Source: Elymus sibiricus (taxonomy: Eukaryota; Streptophyta; Magnoliopsida; Poales; Poaceae). From it: a stretch of 64,000 nt of DNA. Shown here piece by piece: positions 46,110-58,737 of this stretch; position 1 is the stretch's first letter; each line of letters opens with the position of its first letter. The stretch is from contig CM077664.1 of the NCBI GenBank assembly GCA_039707655.1, forward strand, positions 29,810,781 to 29,874,780. Direction: 5' to 3'. The notes under the pieces are model-generated. The model was not told the DNA's origin, did no database searches, and saw only the letters and a list, made by a program, of their open reading frames with translations. The translations under genes were made by a program, and so were the position numbers.

Positions 46110-48356
46110 GAATGACTGGCATCGGCGGAGGGGTCTGACCGGTCTTCCCGCACACATACTGCACATTTGGTTTTGATGAGTCAGTCATATTAGTAAGTAA
46201 TGAAACGAACATTAAGTGCATGATTTGGCTAATATGCAGAAGAAACTTACCAAGAGGAGCTCGTACATGGCCCGGTTCGCCATGTCATTCCGTGCCCTCT
46301 CCTCCTCCAACATCCTAGCCGTCCTCTCCTCCATCTCCCGCTCCTTCTCCGCCGCCTGCCGGTCCCTCTCCTGCAGAAGCGCCTGGGTTTTCTCTCTCCT
46401 CGTTAGCATTGTAATCATCGAGCAGACGCACACACAATGTAATGGAGAGGAAAGAAATCTGAGTCCGTATAACTAACCTCGATGGCGAGCTCCATTGGCC
46501 GTGGACGAGGCCTTATCTCAGGGGCGGAGCTCGTCTGGCGCGCCTTGATCTCCGGGAGAGTGCTAGGACAACGTATAAGTCCATCTCCAATGGCTATCGA
46601 GCCATGGGACCTCCCACCACCAGATATCATCACCAGCTCTGGATCAATGGGACCCTGGCTCGGGTTAAAGTCCTCCCCTTTCCTCGCCTTCCCCTCATCT
46701 CTGTACCTCACGAGCTTGTTGTGCGAGGAGATGTTGGTGAAGCTCTCTGGATGATCGAGGCCAGCCGCAGAGAATGCCTTGACCTTCTTGTACGAGGCAG
46801 TATGGGCCATGGCATAGAGGTCGTACACCTCTGGCACCTCCGCCTTATTGTATCGCCCCTAAAAGAGAGGAACATAGTAAATAGTAATTAAAGGGCTCAA
46901 GCTAGCATGAAGAATGAATTGCATGAATCATGAAGCAAACCACATACCCAGTTCCGCCCGAACTGATATAAGTTGGCGCTGCCTTGATGGTGTGGCACAC
47001 CTTCCATTTGGGCACGCCGGTCCTTGGCATTGTTGTGGAGGGCTAGCCATTGGTCTGAGCACCACTCATCCACCAACACCTCCCAACAATCCATCTGATC
47101 CGCACACCATCTCGGGGACACCTAAGTTAGTAAAGAGAAACTTGAGCGCTACGCCTACGAATCAAATCAAGGAAACTAAGTACAAGGCCTTAAGAATAGG
47201 TAATTACCGTCATGTACTGCTCCTTCTTCAGAAACTTTTCACAGCATGCCTGCTTGGTCTTCTTAATACCACGCGAGGCATAGTAGTCTCGAACAGCCTG
47301 CACTCGAGCCTCGTGCCGTAAGTTTTGTAGTAGGCGCTTGCACGCGGCATCGATAACCTGTGCCGCGGCCTCCTCGTATCCCTCCTCACACCTGTAGAAG
47401 GTCTGCAATCAAACGAGACAACATTGATTACTACAATAACTAGCTATTTCAAGATTTTTAATTGTGTAAAGGAGAAATTACCCAAAACTTTCTGATCACC
47501 ATCTCTGCCCTCGTGTGGCACAAGACACAGTCGATCATCTTCTCCGGCGGGGCCGGGGCAGCCAAGTAGTGCTCCCAGCTCAATCCTAGCTGTGGAACCT
47601 GACCCTCACCGGGCAACGTGACAAACCCCGGGAAGTTTTGCCGGCAAAGCACACCAAGGACGGTGTTAGGCCTGCGGACATCCGGAGCGTGGTCCCAACC
47701 CCTGCTGTATGACAAGGCCAACGCATTAGATATTTGAAGAAATGTGAAGGCAAAAGGTACAAAAAGAGTAAATGCACTTACCTCTCCCCATCAGGGAAAA
47801 TCAACCACCTCTGCTCGTGGGTCGCCGGCACGGTCGGGAGCCGTGTACAACCACGCTGGTAGACGGTGGCCCCCTCAACCACCTCGTCCTCGCTATCAGC
47901 CGAATCCCCGCCACCATCAGCATGGCCACTCGGCCCCGCAGGCGGATCCGGCCAGGTACCCCATCCGGACGTCTCCTGGGACGTAGCCTGGTCCGGAGTC
48001 TCGTGGGCCGAAGGCCCGTCGACCCGAGGCTCGTGGACCGGAGTCCGCGTAGCCTCCTCCTCGGACGGGTCCACCCTAGCAGTCACGTGCTCGGGTGAAT
48101 CAGCTGGGGGTGACGGCGAGGAAGGCGTACGAGCCTGCCTACCTCCTCTCCCGCGGCCACGTCCTGATCTACCTCCTCTCTTCTTCCCTCCCCGACCTCG
48201 TCCCCCGGTGGGCACCGACGCCGAGGAAGAAGGGCCCGGCGGTGTCCCCATATTGTCCAACAACGCTTGGCGGAGAGGTACGGGTGGAATGGAACCCCTC
48301 CCACCACGAGCCGACGAAGAAGGAGCCTCGGAGCGCTCCGGACCCGCGCCCACCAT
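46110..48356 (-). pseudogene. TNPA-like gene (plant Ptta/En/Spm transposase family)
   Basis: Accessory CACTA transposition protein expected to bind the subterminal repeats. The start is ATG 48356-48354. Exon 1 (to 47782, GTAAGT donor) is Gly/Arg/Pro/Ser-rich (GGRGRGGKKRGGRSGRGRGR, probably disordered and nucleic-acid binding) and ends in QRWLIFPDGER. Later exons appear at about 47705-47480 (RQNFPGFVTLPGEGQVPQLG, AEMVIRKFW), 47402-47205 (CKRLLQNLRHEARVQAVRDY, KKTKQACCEKFL), 47121-46945 (CWEVLVDEWCSDQWL), 46862-46480 (FTNISSHNKLVRYRDEGKAR) and 46412-46240 (coiled-coil QALLQERDRQAAEKEREMEE). The segments fit the Transposase_24 pattern. The intron limits are only partly resolved, and I did not find a definite lesion, so the gene could be intact. 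Pseudogene is chosen because the 3' end is unclear. Confidence 0.65.
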
Positions 48357-48511
48357 CTTTCAACACCTGCCATGACAAAGAGTAAACGAAATTAGTACAA
48401 CATAAAAAAATTTAATACCGACATGAATAATAAAAAATGGAATACCTAACATGAACTAATTAATAATATATATGTACATAATAATAATTGAATACCTGAC
48501 ATGAACTAATA

Positions 48512-51500
48512 TTAATCTTCATCGTCTATATATGCTCCGGGGTCAATTAATGCATCATCATCATCACTATCAGTAATGACGTGCTCATCATCATCAATAA
48601 ATGCATCAACATGTGGAAGGCCTCCTTTATGTAATTGGTCAAGCATTGATAGGTCATCCGCAGCAGTAACCTCTTCTTGTTCCGGCTCTTCTTGTTCTGG
48701 CTCTTCTTGTTCCGGCTCAGGGGTGAAGTCAGATTCACTGCCGCTGTCTACTTCAATGTTCTGGGGTCAAGTAGAGCGGTTCTTGAAACGTTTTTTGGAA
48801 AGACGTGTTTCTTGGAATAATTCTCCTTCATATGTGTCTGGGTTAATGTGAGGTTCATAATCCTCTTCATTGGGGGGAGGTGGTCTAACATGTGGCAGCA
48901 CTTCATAAACGACATCCCAACCATTGAGATTTGGATCACTTTGACAGGCCCACGGTAGATAGAAAACTTGGGTTGCCTGTTCAGCCGTAATATAGACATC
49001 GGGAACATCCAAATGGATGCTTTGTTTGATTTCGACTAGCCCTATATGTTCATGAGTCCTTCTAGTCTCCTTCGGCTGGAACCAAAAACATTTGAAGACT
49101 ACGACGTTCGGTGGGTTTGCACCATAGAATAGAAGTTCATAAATTGCTTCAACACTTCCATAATACTTGGTATCTCCTTCGCCGATAGCTGAGACACAAC
49201 AATTTGTAGACTTTCGGTCGGCCATAGATAGCTCTTTGCCATAGGTACGAAAGCGATACCCGTTGATGTTGTATTTGTCAAATGAACGGACCTTATAGCC
49301 AAAACCATTAGCGACTTGTCTCAATTCGGCGTCCATAGACTCTGAATTAGCCTACAAGTTTAATATGAAAGGATTGTTGCATTAGCCGCAATTTAGACAA
49401 AGAAATGAAATGGTCTAATGGAAATTACCGTTTGTTTGAACCAAGAGATGAAACCGGGATAGCCGCCTCCATGCTTTGCCAGAAGCTCATACTCTTCGAC
49501 GGAATCCTTTTGGATCACCGCTCCATACGAGAATTTGGCGACGTATCGACTGTATCAAATATCCGGGAATAAGTGCAGTTCAAAGGAATTATAAGTTGTG
49601 AAACAATGTACCGAGAACTTACTCGATGTACGGCCGCACTTCTGTTAGGTTGTTGAAGATATACAACGAAATGGTCCGCCATTCTTCGACATCCAACGGT
49701 ATTGGTTTTGAAGCACCGGCTGGTGCGAGCTTCCCTTTGAATAGGCTGAGGTTGGATCCACCCTTTTTAGGGTCGCCAGCATTGTACCGAAGCTTCGGAT
49801 TATGCAAATGACGATTTTTGGCTTCGTAGTGTGCTGTCACGAAGTTTGCCGCCTCCTCAGTAATGAATGCCTCGGCCATCGATGCTTCAATTCTATGTTT
49901 ATTTTTTCATTTTGCTCGAAGCGTCTTCTGCATCCTCTCAGTTGCGTAGCACCAACGATTCTGCACGGGCCCCCCCAATCGTGCCTCAGTCGGGAGATGC
50001 AAAATCAAATGCTGCATTGGATTAAGGAAGCCCGGTGGGAAGATCTTCTCTAACTTGCAGATCAACTCCGGCGCCAACTCTTCCATTTCATCTAGCAAGC
50101 CAGGCGATAGTTCTTTCGCACAAAGAACACGAAAGAAATAGCTCAGCTCTGCCAGTACTAGCCATTCATCCTCAGGGATAAAGCCATGCAACATCACCGG
50201 CATTACCCGCTCAAGCCATATGTGCCAATCATGACTCTTGAGACCAAATATTTCCAATTTTTCAAGACTCGCTCCCCTCTTTAGATTCGCTGCATACCCA
50301 TCGGGGAACATCAACTCCTTTTTCACCCACAGGATAATTTCCCTCATATCTGGCCTTCCAAGATTGAACCATGCCTTTGGCTTCGTCCAGTTCAGCTTTC
50401 CTTTCGGTTGTCGCATGTTTTGTAACGGTCTATCACATAGAGCCTCCTGATCGACTCTAGCCTTAGGATTATCCTTTGACTTCCCCTCTATGCCGAACAA
50501 TGTACCAAAGAGGGCCTCGGCGACATTCTTTTCAGTGTGCATCACGTCGATGTTGTGTGGGCAAAGGAGGTCTGTGAAGTAAGGCAGATCCCACAAGCAT
50601 GTCTTGTGAGTCCAGGCGTGTTCCGAATTATACCCCTTGAAATACCCTGGACGCTCTTGATCCGGCTCGAGAGCGTTTAACTGATCCGGGGTCTGTTGGC
50701 CTGTCAACGCAGGTGGTGCAGAGTTTTTGACAACTCTACCTTTGATGAATTTCTTCTTGTCTTTTCTGAACTTATGGCGAGGATCCAAGAACTGTCTATG
50801 CAAGTCGAAGCAAGAATACTTGCGACCCGCATCCAGCCAACGAAACTCAAGAGCTGCCTTGCATGTGGGGCACGGGAACCTTCCATGCACACACCAGCCA
50901 ACGAATAGCGCATACGCCGGCAAGTCATGCATCGAGTACATGTACCACACATGCATTAGGAAGTTTTTTTTGTAGCGGCGTCGTATGTCTTGATCCCATT
51001 ATCCCAAGCTTCTTGCAATTCATCCTTAAGCGGCTGCATGTACACATTCATAGTCTTCCCCGGATAGTTGGGCCCCGGAATTATGAACGTCAGGAAAATG
51101 TTCTTTCTTTGCATAATCTGTCCGGGGGGGAGATTGAGTGGAATGACAAATACATGCCAACAACTGTATTGGGCTGCCATCATACCAAACACATTGAACC
51201 CATCCGTGCTGATGGCGACTCGAGGATGCCTTGGATCTGCCGCTTTATCATGATGTATTGCATCGAAGTGCTTCCACGCAAAAGTGTCCGATGTGTGTAC
51301 CAACATCTAATTCCCATCTGCATCTAGTTCGGTTCTTTTGCCCAATTTGTGCCATGTAATCTGTCTGGCCGTCTCTTCGACCATGAAAAGACGTTGAAGT
51401 CTTGGTATGATTGGCATATACCGAAGAACATTAATTGGGATTTTAGTCTGACTCTTCTCACCCATACCGTTGTCTACCACAACATACCTGGAAGACTTGC

Positions 51501-52173
51501 AAATGGGACAATAGTTCAAGTCCGCATACTCAAGCCTAAATAAGGCACATCCATTCTCACAGGCATCTATCTTCTCATAGGGCATCTTAAGTACACGGAG
51601 GATTTTGTCCGACTGGTACAGGTTTACAGGCATTACATGGCCTTTGGGTAGAAAGCGTCCAAATAGTGTCATCATCGCGTCGTAGCATTCTCTGCCCAAG
51701 TTGAATTGAGCCTTCAGAGCCATTACTTGTGCGATGGCATCCAGCTGACAAAGTTCAGTGTGCTCGTGGAGAGGATGTTTTGAAGACTCCAACATATCAT
51801 TGAAGGCCTTTGCAGATTCCTCCATCTCATCGTCCGAATCCCGAGCATCATCAAAGTCTTCCACCATGTCTTCGATCCCGGTACCATGCTCGTCGATGCG
51901 ACGACGGCCCACCTCAGCTCTGGCACGTTGGGCAGACTCACCATGAAATGTCCAGACCGTATAAGCAGGTGTAAAACCCCACTTCTGCAGGTGTTTACTC
52001 AGTTCAAGCTCTGTCCTCTTATTATAGTTGTCGCACCGGACATAGGGGCACCAGGTTTTTCTCTGGCCATTTGCAAATGCGGCTCTCACAAACCCCTTGG
52101 TTTTTGTTAACCATTCATCGGTCCTGTCTTTCTGACTAGTGTGACCGGTGTACATCCACGCACGATCACTCAT
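48512..52173 (-). pseudogene. TNPD-like CACTA transposase gene, broken
   Basis: Main CACTA transposase. The N-terminal transposase-associated domain (WMYTGHTSQKDRTDEWL, CPYVRCDN; 52160-51950) is followed by the Tnp2 region (CPICKSSRYVVVDNGMG, then STDGFNVFGMM near 51205), CVHGRFPCPTCK (50880), HNIDVMHTEKNVAEALFG (50550), a DUF4218 block (MLHGFIPEDEWLVLAELSYF, RWCYATERMQKTLRAK; 50190-49907), MAEAFITEE (49879), an exon at about 49560-49425, and a DUF4216 block (VVVFKCFWFQP, VFYLPWACQSDP; 49336-48767). It ends in an acidic Glu/Gln-Pro tail with TAA at 48512-48514. Lesions: TAG at 51307-51309, a frameshift near 50960 at a T run, and a 1-bp deletion near 49907 joining DUF4218 to MAEAF. It probably gives no full transposase. 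Confidence 0.88.
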
Positions 52174-52307
52174 CTTGCCTAGCTACTGGACACACAAGAA
52201 ATATATACATAATTCAGCAAACCATATTCATCAGTTAATGGAGTTTGTCAGTTTTATTACGTCCATGCAACCTAGACGCTAATAGGTAAAGATAGGTCCT
52301 AATCCCA

Positions 52308-52523
52308 CCCGAGTATGTGTAGATTGGGTTCGTATTCCCATGCTCTGCTCCGGATCTGACGCAAAATTTCGGCAGCACCTCCCCGCTGTTCTCCTGATAC
52401 ACGTCTCGGCAATAAGCAGAGAGGATGTGTACCCGGAGAACAACAGGGAGGCACTGACGAAATTTTGCATCGGATCCGGAGCAGAGCATATGGGAAAATG
52501 AACCCAATCTACACATACTCGGG
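52308..52523. repeat. Long near-perfect hairpin upstream of TNPD
   Basis: Two arms of about 95-100 bp (52308-52405 and 52428-52523) are inverted copies. The outermost 24 bp pair without mismatch (starting CCCGAGTATGTGTAG), and the rest has about a dozen mismatches and one 2-base bulge. The loop is about 20-25 bp. It lies 135 bp upstream of the TNPD start codon, in its promoter or 5' UTR. The shape resembles a young miRNA or siRNA precursor, but no small RNA can be shown from sequence alone. Confidence 0.85.
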
Positions 52524-54800
52524 CTGTCCATGGATAATGTTGGACAATTCGAAAGAATCACGGTTATAAATATGCAAATGCATGCATATTTATAGATGTA
52601 ACCCTTTCGAACGGGAGACGCATAGTGGTCACGCATACTGATGATTGAAGACACCTATAGCTAGCAAGTTTCATCGGCACGAAGACCGGAACAGAGCAAA
52701 TGAAGGGGGGAGGAGGAGATGTCATTTGTGCTCACCCACGAACGCAGGGGCGGAGCTCGTCGAACGCACGGGGAGGTCGTCGAACACCAGACCCTCGCAG
52801 CGACGAAACAACTGCACATTTAAATCCACCCGATCAACACAAATATATATGATGTTTTTCATAACAAAATCAGAAAATATATGACCTAACTCATAATTCA
52901 CAAATATATGACGGGGTGTCGGGTCGGGGTGTCGGGTCGGGGTGTCGGGGTGTCGGGTTGACTTTCATTCCGTCGATGCTCCCTTCAACAACTCTCACCT
53001 CTCAAGTGGTGGTATATATGTATGGTGGGGCACTCCTTGCCTGTTAATTTCGACCGTCGGTGACGGTCGTTACTCCCATCCCTTGCTGCGTTACCAAGGT
53101 CTCATAGCAAGAGATGAGGAGCAACGACCACCTACGACAACAGCCGGTGTCTTTCCTCTTATAACATCTCTCATCTCTCAATGTTATTTCGACCGTCGGC
53201 CTTTTCGTCCTCCCCCTGCTTTACCAAGGTCTCAGAGGGGGAGGACGAGAAAGACAGACCACCTACGACCAGCCGGTATCCTTCCTTCAAGAGCATCTCA
53301 TCTCTCACTCTCATCTCTTTCAAAAGGAAGCACCATCAGAATGAAAGTCAACACACTACATACCAAATTAATAGCGATGCATACTTATGGGCCCTAAACC
53401 CTACTCTACAAGACAATATTTTACCATAGCATGCAGCAACAGCAAATCAGTAGCATCAGCAAGCAGCAACACCACAACAGCAACAGCAGCAAGCAATTAA
53501 AGTAAGAACTAGCTATAGCACCAGCAGCAAGCAGCAGTACTATAGCACCAGCAGCAAACATGCAACAACAGTCAAGTACTACCACCAACTATTCAGTGAA
53601 CTAGCAACAACAGCAAAGCAATAACAGTATATATGCAATAACAACAAGCAGTAGCCTCAAGCACCAGCAGCACCAGAGTAGGAGGAGCTCACCAGCCAAC
53701 ACAGTAGGTTTTGTAGAATATTGAGAATTATAGATAATTACATTGATCTCTTATCCACATTAGCTTACAAAATACATTTCTAACATTAATTATATAAGCT
53801 ACTGCCTCTGTAAACAAAACTAGATGACATTTTAGTCTAGTGACAATGTTATTGCTTGCTCTTCTCTACAATGTCATCTGCCACAATGTCATCTAGTTTT
53901 TTTTGCGGGAACACATTGTCACTAAGTATTTTAAGACATTGTAATTATCTATAACATTGTCTACAGAAGAGCAAAGCAATAACATTATCTATAACATTGT
54001 AATTATCTAGTTTTTTTTCTGTTCTTGCTCTTCTTCTTCTTCCTTTCCTTTTTCCTCTTCTTCTTCTCCTCCTCTCCTCTTTTTTCTTTTTCTTCTTCTT
54101 CTTCTTCTTCTTCTTCTTCTTCTTCTTGTTTTTTCTTCTCCTCCTCCTCTTCTTCTTCTTCTTCCTTTCCTTTTTCCTCTTCTTCTTCTCCTCCTCTCCT
54201 CTTTTCTTCTTCTTCTTCTTCTTCTTTTTTCTTCTCCTCCTCCTCCTCTTCTTTTTCTTCTTCTTCTTCTAATATTGACTAACCTAAAATATGACTAACC
54301 TAAAATCTTGTAACATCCCTAGCACTAACCTAGTTCTTTTCCTAGTTCCTTTGTAACATCCTAGCACTAACCTAACAGTACTAACTAAAAACGGAGAAAT
54401 AAAAAAAACAGAGAAATAAAAAGAAAACCTCACCAGACGGCGAGGGCGGCGGGCAGGGGCGGCGGGGCACTGGGGCGGCGTGGCGGCAGGCCAGGGCGGG
54501 CCGGGGCGGCGGGGCCTCGGGGCGGTGGGGCGCCGGGGCGGCTGCAGCGACGGGTGGGGGCGGCCACAGCGACGGGCGAGGGCGACGGGCCGGCTGGCCG
54601 GGGCGGTGGGGCGGCTGGCCCGACGGGCGGTGGGGCGGCTGGCCCGGCGGGCGGCGGGGGTCAGGGGCGGCAGGGGCGGTGGTGGTCGTGGGCGGCGGCC
54701 GGGTGCGGTGGGGGTCAGTGGGAGAGAGAGAGAGGGGGAGAGAGAGAAGAGAGAGGGGAGTGGGAGGTGGGGCAGGCCGGCCGTTACCTAACCGTTAGGG
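52524..54800. other. Right non-coding zone of the large CACTA
   Basis: Contents: GGGTGTCGGGTC-type tandem repeats at 52910-52958; two diverged copies of a block with AAGGTCTCA, CCACCTACGAC and AGCCGGTRTC (about 53093-53190 and 53224-53320); a CAGCAACAGCAGC-rich stretch 53430-53690; a (CTT)n/(TTC)n pyrimidine tract 54024-54275; GGGGCGGC-rich DNA 54430-54720; (GA)n near 54725-54760. No gene seen. Open frames over the tracts are artefacts. Confidence 0.7.
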
Positions 54801-55092
54801 TATTTCGTTTTGCCGTCTGCTAGCAGGCGACAAAGAACTCTTTGCCGTCTGCTAGCAGACGGCAAAGAGGTGGGGGGTGGGCCGTTACAGTGCTGGCCTC
54901 CACTGGACGCCACCCACTTCTTTGCCGTCTGCTAGCAGACGGCAAAGAAGTGGCTGATGGCAAATATGATCTTTGCCATCAGCCAGTTCTTTGCCGTCTG
55001 TTTTTTGAAAGCGGACGGGAAAGACCTCCTTTGCCGTCTGCTAGCAGACGGCAAAGAAGTGGCTGATGGCAAATCCTCTGATTCCAGTAGTG
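54801..55092. repeat. Right subterminal array of the large CACTA
   Basis: Repeated TTTGCCGTCTGCTAGCAGACGGCAAAG-type inverted pairs (each shown here only as the motif pair TTTGCCGTCTG/CAGACGGCAAAG), about six pairs, up to the terminus at 55092. Confidence 0.9.
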
Positions 55093-55095
55093 CCT

Positions 55096-58000
55096 GTTGT
55101 CTCTGTCAAAATAGGAGATCATTGTTATCATGGCTTATGTGATTTGGGTGCTAGTGTGAGTGCTATTCTGTTTACCTTATATCAAGAAATTATGAATGAT
55201 ATTGCACCTATTGAAATAGAGGACATTGATGTTACTATTAAGCTTGCAAACAGAGATACCATTACGCCGCTTGGGATTGTTAGAGATGTTGAAGTCTTGT
55301 GTGGAAAACTAAAATACCCTACTGATTTTCTAGTCCCCGGTTCTCCACAAGATAATTTTTGTCCCATTATATTTGGTAGACCTTTCTTGAACACTGTTAA
55401 TGCCAAGATTGATTGCGCTAAAGAAACTGTTAGTGTTAATTTTGGTGGTATGTCTCATGAGTTTAATTTCTCCAAGTTTTGTAGGCAACCTCATGATAAA
55501 GAATTGCCTAGTAAAGATGAAACTATTGGTCTTGCTTCTATTGCAGTACCTTCTACTGATCCGTTAGAACAATATTTGCTAGACCATGAAAATGATATGC
55601 ATATGAATGAAAGAAATGAAATAGATAAGATGTTCTTTGATCAACCACCTATCCTTAAACACAATTTGCCTGTTGAAACTCTTGGAGGCCCTCCTCCACC
55701 TAAGGGTGACCCTGTATTTGAATTGAAGCAATTGCCTGATACATTGAAATATGCTTATCTAGATGAAAAGAAGATATATCATGTTATTATTAGTGCTAAC
55801 CTTACAGAGCATGAAGAAAAGAGATTACTGAAAACTCTGAGGAAGCACCGCGCTGCTATTGGATATACTCTTGATGATCTTAAGGGCATTAGTCCCACTC
55901 TATGTTAGCACAAAATTAATATGGAGCCTGATGCTAAACCAGTTGTCGACCACCAACGACGACTAAATCCTAAGATGAAAGAGGTGGTAAGAACCGAAAT
56001 ATTAAAGCTTCTGGAAGCAGGTATAATCTATCCCATAGCTGATAGTAAATGGGTAAGTCCCGTTCATTGTGTCCCTAAGAAAGGAGGTATTACCGTTATT
56101 CCTAATGATAAAAATGAACTCATTCCACAAAGAATTGTAACTGGTTATAGGATGGTAATTGATTTTAGAAAATTAAACAAAGCCACTAGAAAAGATCATT
56201 ACCCCTTAACTTTTATTGATCAAATGTTAGAAAAGATTGTCCAAGCATACACACTTTTGTTTCCTAGATGGTTATTCTGTTTTTTCTCAAATACCTGTAT
56301 CACAAGCCGACCAAGAGAAAACCACCTTTATTTGTCCTTTTGGAACTTATGCTTACAGCCGTATGCCTTTTGGTTTATGCAATGCACCTGCTACCTTTAA
56401 AAGATGTACGACTGCTATATTCTCTGACTTTTGTGAAAAGATTGTTGAGGTTTTCATGGATGATTTTTCCGTTTACGGAACTTCTTTTGATGACTGCTTA
56501 AGCAACCTTGATCGAGTTTTGCAGAGATGTGAACAAACTAATCTTGTCTTGAATTGGGAGAAGTGCCACTTTATGGTGAATGAAGGTATTGTCTTGGGGC
56601 ATAAAATTTCTGAAAGAGCTATTGAAGTTGATAAAGCTAAGGTTGATGCTATTGAGAAAATATTGTGTCCTAGAGATATTAAAGGTATAAGAAGTTTCCT
56701 AGGTCATGCTGGTTTCCATAGAAGGTTTATAAAGGACTTCTCTAAAATTTCTAGACTTCTTACCAATCTCTTGCAAAAAGATGTTCCATTTGTTTTTGAT
56801 GATGATTGTGTAGAAGCCTTTGAAAATCTTAAGAAAGGCATAACCATTGGACCTATTGTTCAACCACCTGATTGGAACTTGCCTTTTGAAATTATGTGTG
56901 ATGCTAGTGATTATGTTGTTGGTGCTGTTCTAGGACAGAGAGTTGATAAGAAATTAAATGTTATCCATTATGCTAGTAAAACTCTAGACAGTGCCCAAAC
57001 AAATTATGCTACTACTGAGAAAGAATTTCTAGCAGTTGTGTTTGCATGTGATAAATTTAGATCTTACATAGTTGATTCTAAAGTAACCGTTCACACCGAT
57101 CATGCTGCTATTAAATATCTTATGGAAAAGAAAGATGCTAAACCTAGACTCATTAGGTGGGTTCTATTGCTACAAGAATTTGACTTGCATATTATTGATA
57201 GAAAGGGAGCTGTGAATCCCGTAGCAGATAATTTGTCTAGAATGGAAAATGTTCTTGATGACCCACTACCAATTAATGATGATTTTCCTGATGAAAAATT
57301 AGCTGTCATAAATGCTTCTCGTAATACTCCCTTGTATCCGGACTATGCTAATTATATTGTTGCTAAATTTATACCACCTAGTTTCACATACCAACAAAAG
57401 AAAAAGTTCTTCTTTGATTTAAGACATTACTTCTGGGATGACCCACATCTTTATAAAGAAGGAGTAGATGGTACTATTAGACATTGTATACCTGAGCATG
57501 AACAGGAACAAATCTTACGGAAGTGTCATTCCGAGGCTTACGGAGGACACCATGCGGGAGACAGAACTGCACATAAGGTATTACAATCTGGTTTTTATTG
57601 GCCTACTCTTTTCAAGGATGCTCATAAGTTTGTCTTATCTTGTGATGAATGTCAAAGAATTGGTAATGTTGGTAGACGTCAGGAAATGCCTATGAATTAT
57701 TCACTTGTTATTGAACCATTTGATGTTTGGGGATTTGATTATATGGGACTTTTTCCTAAATCCAATGGGTATACTCATATTTTAGTTGCTGTTAATTACG
57801 TTACTAAGTGGGTAGAAGCTATTCCAACTAGTAGTGCTGATCATAACACCTCTATTAAAATGCTTAAAGAAGTTATTTTCCCTAGGTTCGGAGTCCCTAG
57901 ATATTTAATGACTAATGGTGGTTCACATTTTATTCATGGTGCATTCCATAAACTGCTTGCTAAATATGATGTCAACCATAGAATTGCATCTCCCTATCAC

Positions 58001-58659
58001 CCTCAATCTAGTGGTCAAGTAGAATTGAGCAATAGAGAAATAAAATTAATTTTGCAAAAAACCGTCAATAGATCTAGAAATAATTGGTCTAAGAAACTTG
58101 ACGATGCATTATGGGCTTATAGAACTTCTTATTAAAATCCTATGGGTATGTCTCCTTATAAAATGGTTTATGGAAAAGCATGTCATTTACCTCTTGAGTT
58201 AGAACATAAAGCATGTTAGGCAATTAAAGAACTCAATTATGATTTTAAACTTGCCGGTGAAAAGAGGTTATTTGATATTTGCTCATTAGATGAATGGAGA
58301 ACTCAAGCTTATAAAATGCCAAATTGCTTAAAGAAAAAGTTAAAAGATGGGATGATAGAAGAATTCAAAAATAGGAATTCAAACTGGGTGAGCAAGTTCT
58401 ATTGTACAATTCTCATTTGAGATTCTTTGCAGGAAAGCTTCTCTCTAAATGGGAAGGACCGTATATCATCAAAGAAGTTTATCGCTCCGGAGTCATCAAA
58501 ATAAACAACTCTGAAGGCACTAATCCGAGAGTGGTGAATGGGCAAATAATTAAGCACTATATTTCAGGTACTCCCATTAATGTTGAAACTAATATTATTG
58601 AAACAATTACACCAGAGGAATACATCAGAGAGACCTTCCAGAACACTCCAGAACCCTAA
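55096..58659 (+). pseudogene. Gypsy E pol: protease, RT, RNase H, integrase
   Basis: Continues gag-pol after the CACTA. Protease CDLGASVSAI (55140) and IIFGRPFLNT (55370); TAG at 55906-55908; RT DFRKLNKATRKDHYPL (56160), 1-bp insertion near 56233, [14 protein letters not shown] (56360), active site [10 protein letters not shown] (56450); RNase [15 protein letters not shown] (56900) and [12 protein letters not shown] (57095); integrase HHCC with [14 protein letters not shown]...CDECQRIGN (57545-57665), first Asp in GFDYMGLFP (57735), a second catalytic Asp replaced by Asn in MTNGGSHF (57914-57916), and Glu in SSGQVELSN (58010). Stops: TAA at 58133-58135, TAG near 58218. Several indels near 58310-58400 precede the C-terminal LLSKWEGPYIIKEVYRSG, which ends at 58659. 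Clearly inactive. Confidence 0.9.
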
Positions 58660-58737
58660 AAAGGAAGAGGTACGTGATACGGTAAGTAAACCGACTCCAA
58701 AAATTCCATAAAAATACTTTCTGTCAGTTTTGGAATA

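Larger units (their letters stand above)
44161..55092 (-). mobile_element. Large CACTA element with TNPA-like and TNPD-like genes
   Basis: 10.9 kb, left terminus CACTACAGGAATCAGC. The right terminus read inward is CACTACTGGAATCAGAG. The 3-bp duplication is CCT (44158-44160, 55093-55095). Subterminal TTTGCCGTCTG/CAGACGGCAAAG arrays lie at both ends (44175-44790, 54805-55075). Two transposase genes read on the minus strand (48512-52173 and about 46110-48356). The gene order and protein types are those of plant En/Spm (CACTA) elements. TNPD carries a stop and frameshifts, so this copy is probably not autonomous now. Confidence 0.94.

Noticed and set aside
54025..54282. Poly-Phe/poly-Ser frame of 85 codons
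   Set aside because: Translation of a (CTT)n/(TTC)n tract.
54480..54823. Gly/Arg-rich frames of 89-103 codons
   Set aside because: Translation of GGGGCGGC-rich low-complexity DNA; no start context or domain.
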